Shown in pieces: positions 15,649 to 24,292 of a DNA stretch of 64,000 nt. Within the stretch, counting starts at the first letter, position 1. Every line of letters begins with the position of its first letter. Source of the stretch: Ideonella sp. A 288 (GTDB lineage: Bacteria; Pseudomonadota; Gammaproteobacteria; Burkholderiales; Burkholderiaceae_C); contig NZ_MWLO01000126.1 of assembly GCF_002198735.1 (NCBI RefSeq), positions 23,138 to 87,137 on the forward strand, read 5' to 3'. The translations under genes and the position numbers were made by a program. The notes under the pieces were generated by a model that worked only from the letters and a program-made list of their open reading frames with translations, did no database searches and had not been told where the DNA came from.

Positions 15649-17691
15649 TCATTTCTGCACCTGGTACTCGGGGCTGGCCATCACCAGCAGCACCGCGGTG
15701 TGGACGCGGCCGGCCCGGCCCGCGGCGGTGCCGGCCGAGAGGCTTTCGATGGCGCCCTGGATGAGGCTGCGCGTGCTGGCCTGCAACTGGTCGGCGCACA
15801 GCAGCAGTTCCACGCGGGCCAGCAAGGCAGCCGCGTCGCCGGCCAGTGCCAGCTCGGCCGCGTAGTCGGCCTGCAGGTCGGCGTGGCTGTTGCCGACCAC
15901 GTTGCGCAGGTAGTTCAGGCTGCCGGCCACGCTGCTCTCGTTGGCCAGCTGGAACTCGGGCGCCACCAGGCCCGATTCGGCGATCTCGGTGCCCGCCGGC
16001 ACGTAGCCGGGGCGGAAATAGTTGAACACCGACGGCGAGCGCAGCGGGCTCTGGCCCAGCCGCGTGGCGGCGTCGCTGGTGTTGCCGATGGCCCAGTCGC
16101 CGCCCTTGGACGTGGCCTTGAAGCTGCGCGCCCAGTGCACCAGGCGCAGCATCGGCTCGCGCAGCTTGCCGAAGGCCGGCGCCACCAGGCCCAGGTCGCT
16201 GCGCGCCTCTTCGTCCAGCAGCACCGCGCGCACGACGGCCGACAGGTCGCCGCGCACGCCGGCGCCGTTGTCGGCAAAGGCCGCGGCCACGCGGCGCACA
16301 TAGGCCGGGCTCGGGTTGCTGGTGACCAGCCGCTGGATCAGCTGCCGGCCGATGAAGGGCCCGACGTTGGGGTGCGCGGCCAGGGTGTCCAGCGCCATCG
16401 CCAGCGCGGTGGCGCCGGGCGTGTTGGCCGGCACGGTGGTGCCCAGAAAGCTGGCCGCCAGGGGCGAGTGCAGCGCCGCGTTCAGCACCATCGGCCGCCG
16501 CGCGAACGCGGGCCCGGCCTCGCCGCGCGGCAGGTCGACGTTCCAGCCGGTGAAGACGCGGGCCAGCTGCGTCACCATGTCCTGCGTGTAGGTCTCGATC
16601 GGCCGGCCGCTGCCGTCGAGGCGCGGCGTGCCATCGGGCTCGAGCACCACCAGGCCGATGGAGAACAGCTGCATCACCTCGCGCGCATAGTTCTCGTCGG
16701 GCAGGCGGCCGGTGCCGGCGTTCTCCTTCTGGTTGCCGGCGGTGTTGAGGTAGCTGCCCATCGCGGCGTTCAGCGTCACCGCCTCGAGCAGCCGCCGGTA
16801 GCTGCCGAAGGCGTGGCTGGCCAGCAGGTCCCACCAGGCGGCGAGCTTGAACTGCTTGTAGGGGCCGCTGATGCCGTCGAAGCCGACGACGAAGATCTCG
16901 GCCAGCGCCGCCGTGACGCGCTGGCGCAGGCTGTCGGGCGCGGTGATCAGTCGCTGCCACACCTGCCCGTCCACGCCAATGGCGCTGTTGCGCGCGTCGG
17001 GGTTCGTGTCGAGCCCCTTGCCCACCAGCCAGTCCCAGTTGCCGGGCGACACGGGCCGCGCGAACTCCTGCGCCAGCCAGGCCGTGTAGCCGAGACGGCG
17101 CACGTCGGCGATGGCCGCGTCGGTGGGGCCCAGCGTGGCCTGCGCCAGGAAGCGCGCAGCCTGCGCGTCGCTGAAGGCGGTCTGCGTGGCGAACACCTGC
17201 GTTGCGTAGTCGGCCAGCCGGCCCACGGCCACCGGCACCGTCGAGTGGCCGGACACCGGCCCGAGCAGATAGACGGTGCCGGCATCGGCGCCGGTCTCCG
17301 ACACGCCCAGGTAGTTGTCGGGGCCGGGGTAGTGGCGGTAGACGTAGGGAGCCGAGCGCTGGTCGGGTTCGGTGGTCGGGAAGAACTGCGGGTGGGCCCG
17401 CTCGGCCCAGTCCATCAGCTCGGTGGCAGTGGGCACGCGCAGCGGTGCGTCGGACGCGGCGGCCACGCCCAGGATCTGGCGGCGGGTGGGGGCCTCGGCG
17501 GTGCGCGAGAAGGCCGCCGGCAGGCGCCCACCGCCGCCACAGGCCGACAGCAGCGCGGCCGCGGTCAGGGCGCCGACGATGGGGGAGGTGCCGAGGGCCA
17601 TTGAGGGGCCGAGCTCGCGCGCAGGCGGCGTGGTGGCCGCTGGGCCTGCCGCAGGCGGTTCACGGACCGCCGGCTCGTCGATGTGCGGCAT
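15649..17691 (-). CDS. DUF1800 protein, predicted lipoprotein
   Basis: About 680 residues. The family core runs from AARFLAQATLGPTDAAIADV through DENYAREVMQLFSIGL and FTGWNVDLPR to the end, the typical DUF1800 pattern. A lipobox-like LLSACGGGG ends at Cys51, so export and lipid anchoring are likely. A later in-frame ATG at 17601 would place that Cys at position 21, a more normal distance, but GAGGG precedes the 17691 start. An insert near residues 75-150 precedes the core. It is paired with the DUF1501 gene. Confidence 0.8.
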   Translation of the reverse strand: MPHIDEPAVREPPAAGPAATTPPARELGPSMALGTSPIVGALTAAALLSACGGGGRLPAAFSRTAEAPTRRQILGVAAASDAPLRVPTATELMDWAERAHPQFFPTTEPDQRSAPYVYRHYPGPDNYLGVSETGADAGTVYLLGPVSGHSTVPVAVGRLADYATQVFATQTAFSDAQAARFLAQATLGPTDAAIADVRRLGYTAWLAQEFARPVSPGNWDWLVGKGLDTNPDARNSAIGVDGQVWQRLITAPDSLRQRVTAALAEIFVVGFDGISGPYKQFKLAAWWDLLASHAFGSYRRLLEAVTLNAAMGSYLNTAGNQKENAGTGRLPDENYAREVMQLFSIGLVVLEPDGTPRLDGSGRPIETYTQDMVTQLARVFTGWNVDLPRGEAGPAFARRPMVLNAALHSPLAASFLGTTVPANTPGATALAMALDTLAAHPNVGPFIGRQLIQRLVTSNPSPAYVRRVAAAFADNGAGVRGDLSAVVRAVLLDEEARSDLGLVAPAFGKLREPMLRLVHWARSFKATSKGGDWAIGNTSDAATRLGQSPLRSPSVFNYFRPGYVPAGTEIAESGLVAPEFQLANESSVAGSLNYLRNVVGNSHADLQADYAAELALAGDAAALLARVELLLCADQLQASTRSLIQGAIESLSAGTAAGRAGRVHTAVLLVMASPEYQVQK

Positions 17692-17863
17692 GGGCCTGCC
17701 CTCGTGGTGCGCGGATTGCACGCCATTGTGGCGGCCATCCCCGGGGCGGGGCCAAGCGGCTTTACCGTTCGAGAGTGCAGCTTTACGTTCGGCAACGGTG
17801 CGTGCGGATGCCAGCGCAACGACCGACCGGGGGCGGACTGGGCGCCCGCCGCCGCGGGGCGGG

Positions 17864-18496
17864 TCAGAACCCCAGGCTGGCGAGCAGGTCGTCGACCTCG
17901 CCCTGGTTGGCCACCACATCGGTGCGGCCTTCGGGGTTGACGATCGGGCCGTGCAGCACGTTGGGGTCGACCTTCTCGCGCTGTTCCGGCGGCACCACGC
18001 TGACCAGCAGCTTGACTAGGCTGTCTTCCAGCTCGTTGGCCAGCCCCACCACCTTGGCCACCACCTGGCCGGTGAGGTCGTGGAAATCCTGCGCCATCAT
18101 GATGTCGGTGAGGTGCGAGTCGATCACCTTGGTGCGTGCCTCGACCTCGTTGACGAAGTTGAAGACCGCCCCGGAGGCCACGGCCTTCACCGGATCGGCC
18201 AGCAGCGCGGCGGCCAGGCGGCGGGTTTCCTCGGCGATGTGCGCGTGCTCGGCCTTGGCCTGGTCGACCGAGTTCAGCACCTTGTCGGCCGCGGCGGCCG
18301 TCTTGTTGGCGATGTAGTTGAGCCGGCTGCGCGCGTCGGGCAGGCCGTCCGCGGCGATCTGCAGCTTGGGCATCACACCGAGCTGCTGCATCGTGTCGTG
18401 CAGCAGCCGCGTGATCGAGCCGATCTGCTGGAACACTTCCGGCGAGGCCACGATGCCCTGTTCCGGGACGAGGGCGGTCAGGTCTTCCATCTTCAT
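17864..18496 (-). CDS. cheZ: Chemotaxis protein CheZ (CheY-P phosphatase)
   Basis: A 210-residue protein. It has the long helical hairpin of CheZ with the catalytic segment MMAQDFHDLTGQV, whose Asp and Gln promote hydrolysis of CheY phosphate. The C-terminal tail (GEVDDLLASLGF) is the CheY-binding amphipathic helix. It starts 16 bases after cheY and should share its sigma-28 promoter. The downstream neighbour is the DUF1800 gene, so it ends the chemotaxis run. Confidence 0.95.
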   Translation of the reverse strand: MKMEDLTALVPEQGIVASPEVFQQIGSITRLLHDTMQQLGVMPKLQIAADGLPDARSRLNYIANKTAAAADKVLNSVDQAKAEHAHIAEETRRLAAALLADPVKAVASGAVFNFVNEVEARTKVIDSHLTDIMMAQDFHDLTGQVVAKVVGLANELEDSLVKLLVSVVPPEQREKVDPNVLHGPIVNPEGRTDVVANQGEVDDLLASLGF

Positions 18497-18512
18497 GTTG
18501 GTTCTCCCTCAG

Positions 18513-18911
18513 TCAGGCCGTGGCGGCGATCTTCTGCAGGATCTTCTGCACCTTCTCTTCCAAGGTGGCCTTGGTGAAGGGCTTGACGATGTAGCCGGCC
18601 GCCCCGCTCTGCGCCGCGAGCACGATGTCTTCCTTGCGCGCCTCGGCCGTCACCATCAGCACGGGGATGTGCTTGAGGCTGTCGTCGGCCTTGCAGGCCT
18701 TGAGCAGGTCGAAGCCGTTCATGTTCGGCATGTTGATGTCGCTGACGATGAAGTCGAAGCGCTGGTTCTTCAGCATGTTCAGCGCCACGGCGCCGTCCTC
18801 GGCCTCTTCGGCGTTGTTGCAGCCCATCTCCTTGAGCAGGCCTCGCACGATGCGCCGCATGGTGGAGAAGTCGTCGACGATCAGGAACTTCAGGTCGGAT
18901 GGCGTGCTCAT
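18513..18911 (-). CDS. cheY: Chemotaxis response regulator CheY
   Basis: A 132-residue single receiver domain. The acidic pair is D13-D14, the phosphoacceptor is D58 in IVSDINMP, a Thr lies in VTAEA, and Lys lies in YIVKPF. Phosphorylated CheY binds FliM at the motor and changes rotation. It sits between motB and cheZ with its own promoter at 18959-18985. No kinase CheA is in the window. Confidence 0.95.
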   Translation of the reverse strand: MSTPSDLKFLIVDDFSTMRRIVRGLLKEMGCNNAEEAEDGAVALNMLKNQRFDFIVSDINMPNMNGFDLLKACKADDSLKHIPVLMVTAEARKEDIVLAAQSGAAGYIVKPFTKATLEEKVQKILQKIAATA

Positions 18912-18958
18912 GAAATCCTCGGGAATTTGAGACGTACGGACAGAGGCGATGCCTGCAT

Positions 18959-18985
18959 TTATCGGCCGTTGACCGCTTGACTTGA
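18959..18985 (-). promoter_or_regulatory. Sigma-28 promoter for cheY-cheZ inside motB
   Basis: Read on the minus strand: TCAA, exactly 15 bases, GCCGATAA, a full match to the FliA -10 element. The final TAA of the -10 is the motB stop codon. The cheY start is 48 bases downstream. The same spacing and sequence occur before motA. Confidence 0.85.
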
Positions 18986-19933
18986 CACCAGCTTGGGTTT
19001 TTCGGGACGGATGGACGGCTCAGCGTCGGCCTCGGCCTCGGCCGGCGGCTCGGCCTGCACCTGGGGTCGGAAGACCCGGTCCTCGGCTTCGCGGTTCATG
19101 ACGATCAGGCTGATGCGCCGGTTCTGCGGATCGAGCGGGTCGTCGCGGTTGAAGGGCGAGCTTTGCGCCAGGCCCTGCACGCGCAGCACGCGGTCTTCGG
19201 TGAGGCCGCCGGCCACCAGCTCGCGTCGCGAGGCATTGGCGCGGTCGGCCGAGAGCTCCCAGTTGCTGTAGCCGCGCTCGCCGCCCGAGAAGGGCTGCGA
19301 GTCGGTGTGGCCCTCGAGCGTGATGCGGTTGGGCACCTCGGACAGCACGCTGCCGATGGCCCGCAGCAGCTCGCGCATGTAGGGCTTGACCACCGCGCTG
19401 CCCGAATCGAACATCGGACGCGACAGCTCGTCGACGATCTGGATGCGCAGGCCGTCGCGCGTCATGTCGAGCTTGATCTGCGAGGCGAACTGCGCGAGCT
19501 TGGCGTTGTTGCGCAGCTCGCTCTCCACCTTGTCCTGCAGTTCCTTCAGCTTGGCCGCTTCGGCGCGCTGTTGCTCTTCCTTGAGCTTGCGCAGGTTGAA
19601 GGTGCTCTTCTCGCTGTCGGGCGAGCCCTTCTTGACCTGGCCCTGGCTGCGGCTGAGATCTTCGCCGCCGCCCTTGACCACGCTGGACGAATCGCCCGAG
19701 CCCGAGCCACCGCCCATCAGCGACACCTTCATCGGAGACTGGAAGTAGTCGGCAATGCCCTTCTTGTCGCCGTCGGTGGTGGAGCCCAGCAGCCACATCA
19801 GCAGGAAGAAGGCCATCATGGCCGTCACGAAGTCGGCGTAGGCGATCTTCCACGCCCCGCCATGCACCGCATGGCCGCCCTTCTTCACCCGCTTGATGAT
19901 GATGGGCTGCAGCTTCTTCGCGTCACCGGCCAT
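18959..19933 (-). CDS. motB: Flagellar stator protein MotB
   Basis: A 324-residue protein. It has one membrane helix after WKIAYADF, where D34 is the proton-carrying aspartate of the stator channel. A linker follows, then an OmpA-like peptidoglycan-binding domain ([22 protein letters not shown]). It starts two bases after the motA stop. Together with MotA it forms the torque-generating unit anchored to the cell wall. Confidence 0.95.
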   Translation of the reverse strand: MAGDAKKLQPIIIKRVKKGGHAVHGGAWKIAYADFVTAMMAFFLLMWLLGSTTDGDKKGIADYFQSPMKVSLMGGGSGSGDSSSVVKGGGEDLSRSQGQVKKGSPDSEKSTFNLRKLKEEQQRAEAAKLKELQDKVESELRNNAKLAQFASQIKLDMTRDGLRIQIVDELSRPMFDSGSAVVKPYMRELLRAIGSVLSEVPNRITLEGHTDSQPFSGGERGYSNWELSADRANASRRELVAGGLTEDRVLRVQGLAQSSPFNRDDPLDPQNRRISLIVMNREAEDRVFRPQVQAEPPAEAEADAEPSIRPEKPKLVSSQAVNGR

Positions 19934-19935
19934 GG

Positions 19936-20793
19936 CTATTTCTTCTTCACGTGGGATTCGAGCTCGGTGAAGGTCGGGCGGTCACCGGAATAGAGCACCT
20001 TGCGGCCGAACTCGATGGCCACCTGCGGGGCATAGCCCTGCATGCTGGCGAGCAGCGTGGTCTTGATGCACTGCAGTTCCTTGCCGGCGTCCTCGACCTT
20101 CTGCTCGAGCAGGCCGCCCAGCGGCTCGACGAAGCCGTAGGCCAGCAGGATGCCGAGGAAGGTGCCCACCAGGGCCGAGCCGATCATGCCGCCCAGCACC
20201 GCGGGCGGCTGGCCGACCGAGCCCATGGTGTTGACCACGCCCAGCACCGCGGCCACGATGCCGAAGGCCGGCAGGCCACCGGCCAGGCGGGCGATGGCGG
20301 CCACGGCGGCGTGCTCCTCGGCGTGGTGGGTGTCGATCTCGCTGTCCATCAGCGATTCGATCTCGTGCGCGTTGAGGTTGCCCGAGACCATCATGCGCAG
20401 GTAGTCGGTGATGAACTCGGTGACGTGGTGGTCGTTGCCCACGGTGGGGTACTTCTGGAACAGCGGCGAGCTGTGCGGGTCTTCGACGTCCTTCTCGATG
20501 GACATCAGGCCTTCCTTGCGCGCCTTCTGCAGGATGTCGTACAGCAGCGCCAGCAGCTCCATGTAGCGGGCCTTGCTGAACTTGCTGCCCTTGAAGCAGG
20601 CGCCCAGGCCCTTCAGCGAGGCCTTGACGACCTTCGTCTGGTTGTTGGCCAGGAAGGCGCCGATCGCGGCGCCGAAGATGGTGATCATCTCGAAAGGCAG
20701 CGCCTTCAGGATGACGCCGATGTTGCCGCCGTGCACGATGTACACGCCGAAGATGCAACCCAGCGCGAGGACCCAGCCGATGATGACGAACAT
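19936..20793 (-). CDS. motA: Flagellar stator protein MotA
   Basis: A 285-residue four-helix membrane protein beginning MFVIIGWVLALGCIFG. The cytoplasmic loop carries the charged residues that touch FliG (for example YDILQKARKEG), and the channel-lining helices include PAFGIVAAVLGVVNTMG. It forms the stator with MotB. The start lies nine bases after the preceding methyltransferase gene, but a separate sigma-28 promoter sits inside that gene. Confidence 0.95.
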   Translation of the reverse strand: MFVIIGWVLALGCIFGVYIVHGGNIGVILKALPFEMITIFGAAIGAFLANNQTKVVKASLKGLGACFKGSKFSKARYMELLALLYDILQKARKEGLMSIEKDVEDPHSSPLFQKYPTVGNDHHVTEFITDYLRMMVSGNLNAHEIESLMDSEIDTHHAEEHAAVAAIARLAGGLPAFGIVAAVLGVVNTMGSVGQPPAVLGGMIGSALVGTFLGILLAYGFVEPLGGLLEQKVEDAGKELQCIKTTLLASMQGYAPQVAIEFGRKVLYSGDRPTFTELESHVKKK

Positions 20794-20802
20794 GGTGTGT
20801 GG

Positions 20803-21654
20803 CTATTCCGCGTTGTGCTTGGCCGGGCCCCGGTGGACGGCCGTCCTGGGGGTTTTATCGGCCGCGGGCGCGGCGGATTGAGTCGACCGATCGCTCGATT
20901 TGCGTTCCGCGCCGCCGACGCGGTACAGCCACACCGGCCGGCCGGCCGCGCCCGCCAGCTGCGCGTCGGCGCGGCGCGACGGCACCGGGAACTCCAGGCT
21001 CGCCAGCCAGGCGCCCGGCGCCATCTCGGCCTCGGCCTTGGCCAGCGCGCGGTCCATGCTCTCCGGCCGCTGGAACAGGTACACCAGGGTCACGCCCTGC
21101 CACGGTTCGCGCCACATGTCGCCCTGGCGCACGCGAGCCCAGGGGCAGCGCAGCCGGGCCAGCAGGCCCAGCGGCCAGCTGCGCTCCACCCCTTCCACCT
21201 GCGCCTGCGGGCAGGCCCGGCGCAGGGCCTGCAGGCCATGGCCGAGGCCGCAGCCGGCGTCGAGCACGCGGGCGCCGGGCGCCAGGCCGGTGGCCTGGGC
21301 CAGGCCGGCCAGCGCGTCGGCCGGGGTCGGGAACATCGGCGCGTCGCGCCAGGCCTGCAGCGGGTACAGCCAGGCCAGCAGCGCCAGCGGCAGCAGCCAG
21401 GCGGCGGCGGGCAGTTCGGCGCCCAGGCCCGACAGCATCAGCGACAGCGGAAAGCCGCCGCCCATCAGGCCCTTGCGCCAGGGCGTGTCGCCCCAGGCCC
21501 AGGCCAGCGCCACGGCGGCCAGCGTGGCCGCCAGCGCCGCCACGGGCACACCTTGGTTGCGCAAGACCACGAACAGCGCCCAGCCGGTGGCCCAGGCCAC
21601 CAGTGCCGGCAGGGGCCACGGCAGGCGGCGTCGCGGCAGCGGGACCGTACTCAT
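20803..21654 (-). CDS. Membrane-anchored class I SAM methyltransferase
   Basis: A 283-residue protein. Two or three hydrophobic helices fill residues 10-100. A methyltransferase domain follows: VLDAGCGLGHGLQAL (motif I) at about 128-142, then an acidic loop (VEGVERSWPLG). The last 30 residues are basic and Pro/Ala-rich and overlap the motA promoter. It sits between the HD-GYP-like gene and motA on the same strand. Its substrate is unknown, and a link to motility rests on position only. Confidence 0.65.
   Translation of the reverse strand: MSTVPLPRRRLPWPLPALVAWATGWALFVVLRNQGVPVAALAATLAAVALAWAWGDTPWRKGLMGGGFPLSLMLSGLGAELPAAAWLLPLALLAWLYPLQAWRDAPMFPTPADALAGLAQATGLAPGARVLDAGCGLGHGLQALRRACPQAQVEGVERSWPLGLLARLRCPWARVRQGDMWREPWQGVTLVYLFQRPESMDRALAKAEAEMAPGAWLASLEFPVPSRRADAQLAGAAGRPVWLYRVGGAERKSSDRSTQSAAPAADKTPRTAVHRGPAKHNAE
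20855..20881 (-). promoter_or_regulatory. Sigma-28 promoter for motA-motB
   Basis: On the minus strand: TCAA, 15 bases, GCCGATAA. It lies within the last 80 bases of the methyltransferase gene, 62 bases before the motA start, so motAB can be expressed as late flagellar genes independently of their upstream neighbour. Confidence 0.85.
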
Positions 21655-21775
21655 GGCCACGAGTGTGGGTGGGCAGCACCCCACGGGGTCGCCGGAAAAG
21701 CGGCGGGATTCGGGCCCCTGGGGCTCGACTCGCGCGGCATGGGCCCGACGCGACCGAGGCGTCGCAGCGCGGCCT

Positions 21776-22978
21776 TCAGCGCAAGGCCAGCAACTGCTCG
21801 TGCGGCGGGCGCACCTTGACGGCGTGGCCGCCGACGGCGCACTTGACGGCATAGCGCTTGTCGAGCGTGTCGCGCACGGCGGGCACGCCCAGCGGCGCGC
21901 CGCTGGTCGACACCAGCGAGGCCACCACCGGCAGGTTGGCGCGGCGACCGCGGGCGATGACGATGCCGACCTCGCCGTTGCTGAGTTCGACGAAGCTGCC
22001 CGGCGGGTACAGGCCCACCGACTTGAGCAGGGCCGCGCCGATCTCGTCGGGCGAGCCGTCGGCGCCCAGGCAGGCCTCGCGGGCGGCCTGCACCGGCGAC
22101 ATCGGGATGCGGGTGGCGCGGCGGCTGAGCTTGGCGGCGAAGACGTCCACCCGACGCAGCACGCGGGCCGAGCGCTGCGTCCCGTCCAGCGACGCCAACG
22201 GCACCTGGCGCCGGCTGTCGTCGTGGTGCAGGCGCACGGTCTCGATCCACACCGGGTCGGCCACGCCGGCGGCGGCCAGCATCTCCGCCGAGCGCGCGGC
22301 ATGGGCATCGATCTCGGCGCGCATCTCGGCGGTGATGCGCGGATCGCCCGACGCCAGCGTGTCCTGCAGCCGGCGCATCGACACGTTCATCGTCAGCGCG
22401 GCCTGCTCGAGGCTGGTGACCTCGGCATCGCCCCAGCCCAGCGTGCGCGCGGTCTCGCGGGCGATCAGCATGCACAGCAGGCCGTGGTTGCTGCTGTAGC
22501 GTTCGGTCGAATGGCCGGCCTGGAAGATGAGGTGGTACAGCGACGCGTCGAGCTTGCGCTCGGCGAAGCGCAGCACGCGCTCGCGCACGGCCATCAGCCG
22601 GGTCATCCAGGCGGTGTCCGGGCGCATGTCGCGCAAGGCGCTGTCGAGCACCAGCGCCAGTTCGTGCCACTGTTCGAAGAAACCGAGCTCGCGCGCGGTC
22701 GAGCGCTCCTGCTCGATCTCGGGCCGCGCCTCCGAGATGCGCTGCAGCGACACGTTCTGCCGGATCATCGCGTCCATGGCACCGTTCAGTCGGCGGCGCC
22801 ATTCACTCGATTCCACCTCGTCGGCGTAGAGGTCGGCGGCCTGCAACTCGACCAGGGTCTCCGGCCGGTCCAGCCGCACGCCCGCGGCCAGCAGCAGACG
22901 CCCGGACGCATCGCGCACGCCGAATGGCAGCGATTCGTTCAGTCGAAGGTACTGCTTGGAGAACGGGATCAGGTTCAC
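21776..22978 (-). CDS. Degenerate HD-GYP-like protein
   Basis: About 400 residues from a GTG start. After an N-terminal region (PFGVRDASGRLLLAAG, a PilZ/DUF3391-like lead-in) comes an HD-GYP-like helical domain (SSNHGLLCMLIARETARTLGWG). The metal-binding HD pair expected in a segment like ALLHDIG reads ALTMNVSM, and the GYP segment reads HHDDSRRQVP. Both catalytic motifs are lost, so cyclic di-GMP hydrolysis is unlikely and a binding or scaffold role is more plausible. The start is set by a sigma-28 promoter 44 bases upstream; no strong ribosome site is seen. Its place beside flhDC and mot/che ties it to motility. Confidence 0.65.
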   Translation of the reverse strand: MNLIPFSKQYLRLNESLPFGVRDASGRLLLAAGVRLDRPETLVELQAADLYADEVESSEWRRRLNGAMDAMIRQNVSLQRISEARPEIEQERSTARELGFFEQWHELALVLDSALRDMRPDTAWMTRLMAVRERVLRFAERKLDASLYHLIFQAGHSTERYSSNHGLLCMLIARETARTLGWGDAEVTSLEQAALTMNVSMRRLQDTLASGDPRITAEMRAEIDAHAARSAEMLAAAGVADPVWIETVRLHHDDSRRQVPLASLDGTQRSARVLRRVDVFAAKLSRRATRIPMSPVQAAREACLGADGSPDEIGAALLKSVGLYPPGSFVELSNGEVGIVIARGRRANLPVVASLVSTSGAPLGVPAVRDTLDKRYAVKCAVGGHAVKVRPPHEQLLALR

Positions 22979-23021
22979 GGTGGCGATCGTGGTGCAACAG
23001 GGATGTCGCTGGCTCCATGCT

Positions 23022-23048
23022 GTATCGGCATCGATCGCCGCCGGCTGA
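23022..23048 (-). promoter_or_regulatory. Sigma-28-like promoter for the HD-GYP-like gene
   Basis: On the minus strand: TCAG, 15 bases, GCCGATAC. The -10 equals that before fliC1, and the distance to the GTG start (44 bases) is close to that at cheY. The one difference from the local consensus is G for A at the end of the -35. Confidence 0.65.
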
Positions 23049-23063
23049 AGCCCCGCTCGCACA

Positions 23064-23096
23064 AGAAAAAGGGCGGGTCCTTGTGGGGCCCGCCCG
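23064..23096 (-). terminator. Rho-independent terminator after flhDC
   Basis: A GC-rich hairpin (GGGCGGGTCC paired with GGGGCCCGCCC, one G-U pair) at 23071-23095. On the minus strand it is followed by TTTTTCTTG. It lies about 175 bases past the flhC stop and separates flhDC from the next promoter. Confidence 0.7.
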
Positions 23097-23269
23097 AAAA
23101 GCACAGGGGATGTGCTAGGAGGAGACAAACAAACGGAAGAACCGAATGCTCACCATGACTATCGGCCTGCGCGGGCCTGGGTGAACGGTCATGGCCGGTC
23201 GATGCGTGAAATCCTGGGCGGTCGGCGTGGAATCGAGGGCGGTCGAAGGCCGTGTCGCAGCGCGCCGCC

Positions 23270-23833
23270 TCAGTTGGACAGGGCGGCCTGCGACGCGCCG
23301 GCCATGCGGATGGCCCCGACGTTGCGGCCCTTGCCGGCACGCGCCGGCGGGTTGCACAGGCCGCACACGTAGTGCCGCGCGATCTCGTGCGGGTGGGTGA
23401 CGAAGTGGCCGCCGCACTTGCTGCAGGCGGTCATCGTGAGCATGCCGTTGTCGACGAACTTGACCAGGCGCCACGCGCGGGTCACCGACAGCTGGGGCTC
23501 CAGGCCCTGGGCCCCCACCTGCTCGAGGTAGAGCTTGTAGGCCTTGATGACGGTCTCGATCTCCTCGAGCTCGGCCACCTTGTTGAGGTATTCGTGGATG
23601 TTGAGGAACAGGCTGGCGTGAATGTTGGGCTGCCAGGTCATGAACCAGTCGGTGGAGAACGGCAGCTGGCCCTTGCTGGGGCTGCGGCCGGCCACTTCCT
23701 TGTACAGGCGCAGCAGGCGTTCGTAGCTGAGGTCGGTCTCGCTCTCCAGCACCTGCAGGCGGGCGCCGAGGCGGATCAGCTCGACCGCGGTCTCGATCTG
23801 GTGGGCTTCGGTGAGGATGCTCTTGCTCTTCAT
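23270..23833 (-). CDS. flhC: Flagellar master regulator subunit FlhC
   Basis: A 187-residue protein with the zinc site C137-x2-C140 and C157-x2-C160 (ACSKC and CGLC) seen in FlhC. FlhD4C2 is the class I activator that switches on the basal-body and export genes. The ATG at 23833 has AGGGGA seven bases before it. The gene follows flhD by 135 bases, an unusually wide gap that contains a GC-rich repeat. A terminator lies downstream. Confidence 0.95.
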   Translation of the reverse strand: MKSKSILTEAHQIETAVELIRLGARLQVLESETDLSYERLLRLYKEVAGRSPSKGQLPFSTDWFMTWQPNIHASLFLNIHEYLNKVAELEEIETVIKAYKLYLEQVGAQGLEPQLSVTRAWRLVKFVDNGMLTMTACSKCGGHFVTHPHEIARHYVCGLCNPPARAGKGRNVGAIRMAGASQAALSN

Positions 23834-23898
23834 GGTGTTCCCCTGGCAGTGTGGCTGGTGAGTGGTGAATGTGTCGTCGATTCCGCGAGGCCAGCGCC

Positions 23899-23937
23899 GG
23901 GCCGCTCCCAAGCGGCCTCGCACCCCCTCGGGGGGTG
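23899..23937. repeat. Intergenic GC-rich repeat between flhD and flhC
   Basis: GGGCCGCTCCC, AG, then ACCCCCTCGGGGGG and GG, in the same order and almost the same spacing as at 15579-15616. It can fold into two hairpins (GCCGCT with AGCGGC, and CCCCC with GGGGG). It could affect the balance of flhD and flhC message. Confidence 0.55.
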
Positions 23938-23968
23938 GCCGCCGTACCCGGCGGCCGGGGGCCGATGT

Positions 23969-24292
23969 TCAGGCGGCTTCCTGGTGGCGGCCGGCCATCA
24001 GGATGGACGCGTGCAGGCGCGAGACGCTGTCGTTGGCAGAAGACTTGCCATGGCTCGTCAGCAGGCTCCAGACCATGTCGTCGTCGCAGCGCATGCGGCA
24101 CAGCAGGGTGTTGCCCGAGGCGATCTTCATCATCTGGGCCGGGGTGAGCGCGCCGATGAGCAGGGCGGTCTCCTCGCTCACGCCGAGGCGGAACAGGGCC
24201 TGGTCGCGGTCGGCGCGGATCAGGGTCTGGGCCAGCATCAGGTAGGACAGGTTGGCTTCGCGGATTTCGGCGAGGACTTGTTCGGTGTTCAT
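23969..24292 (-). CDS. flhD: Flagellar master regulator subunit FlhD
   Basis: A 107-residue all-helical protein (MNTEQVLAEIREANLSYLML, later ALLIGALTPAQMMKIASGN) matching FlhD along its whole length. It partners FlhC to activate flagellar operons with sigma-70. The promoter must lie in the 480-base gap shared with divergent fliC. Confidence 0.95.
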   Translation of the reverse strand: MNTEQVLAEIREANLSYLMLAQTLIRADRDQALFRLGVSEETALLIGALTPAQMMKIASGNTLLCRMRCDDDMVWSLLTSHGKSSANDSVSRLHASILMAGRHQEAA

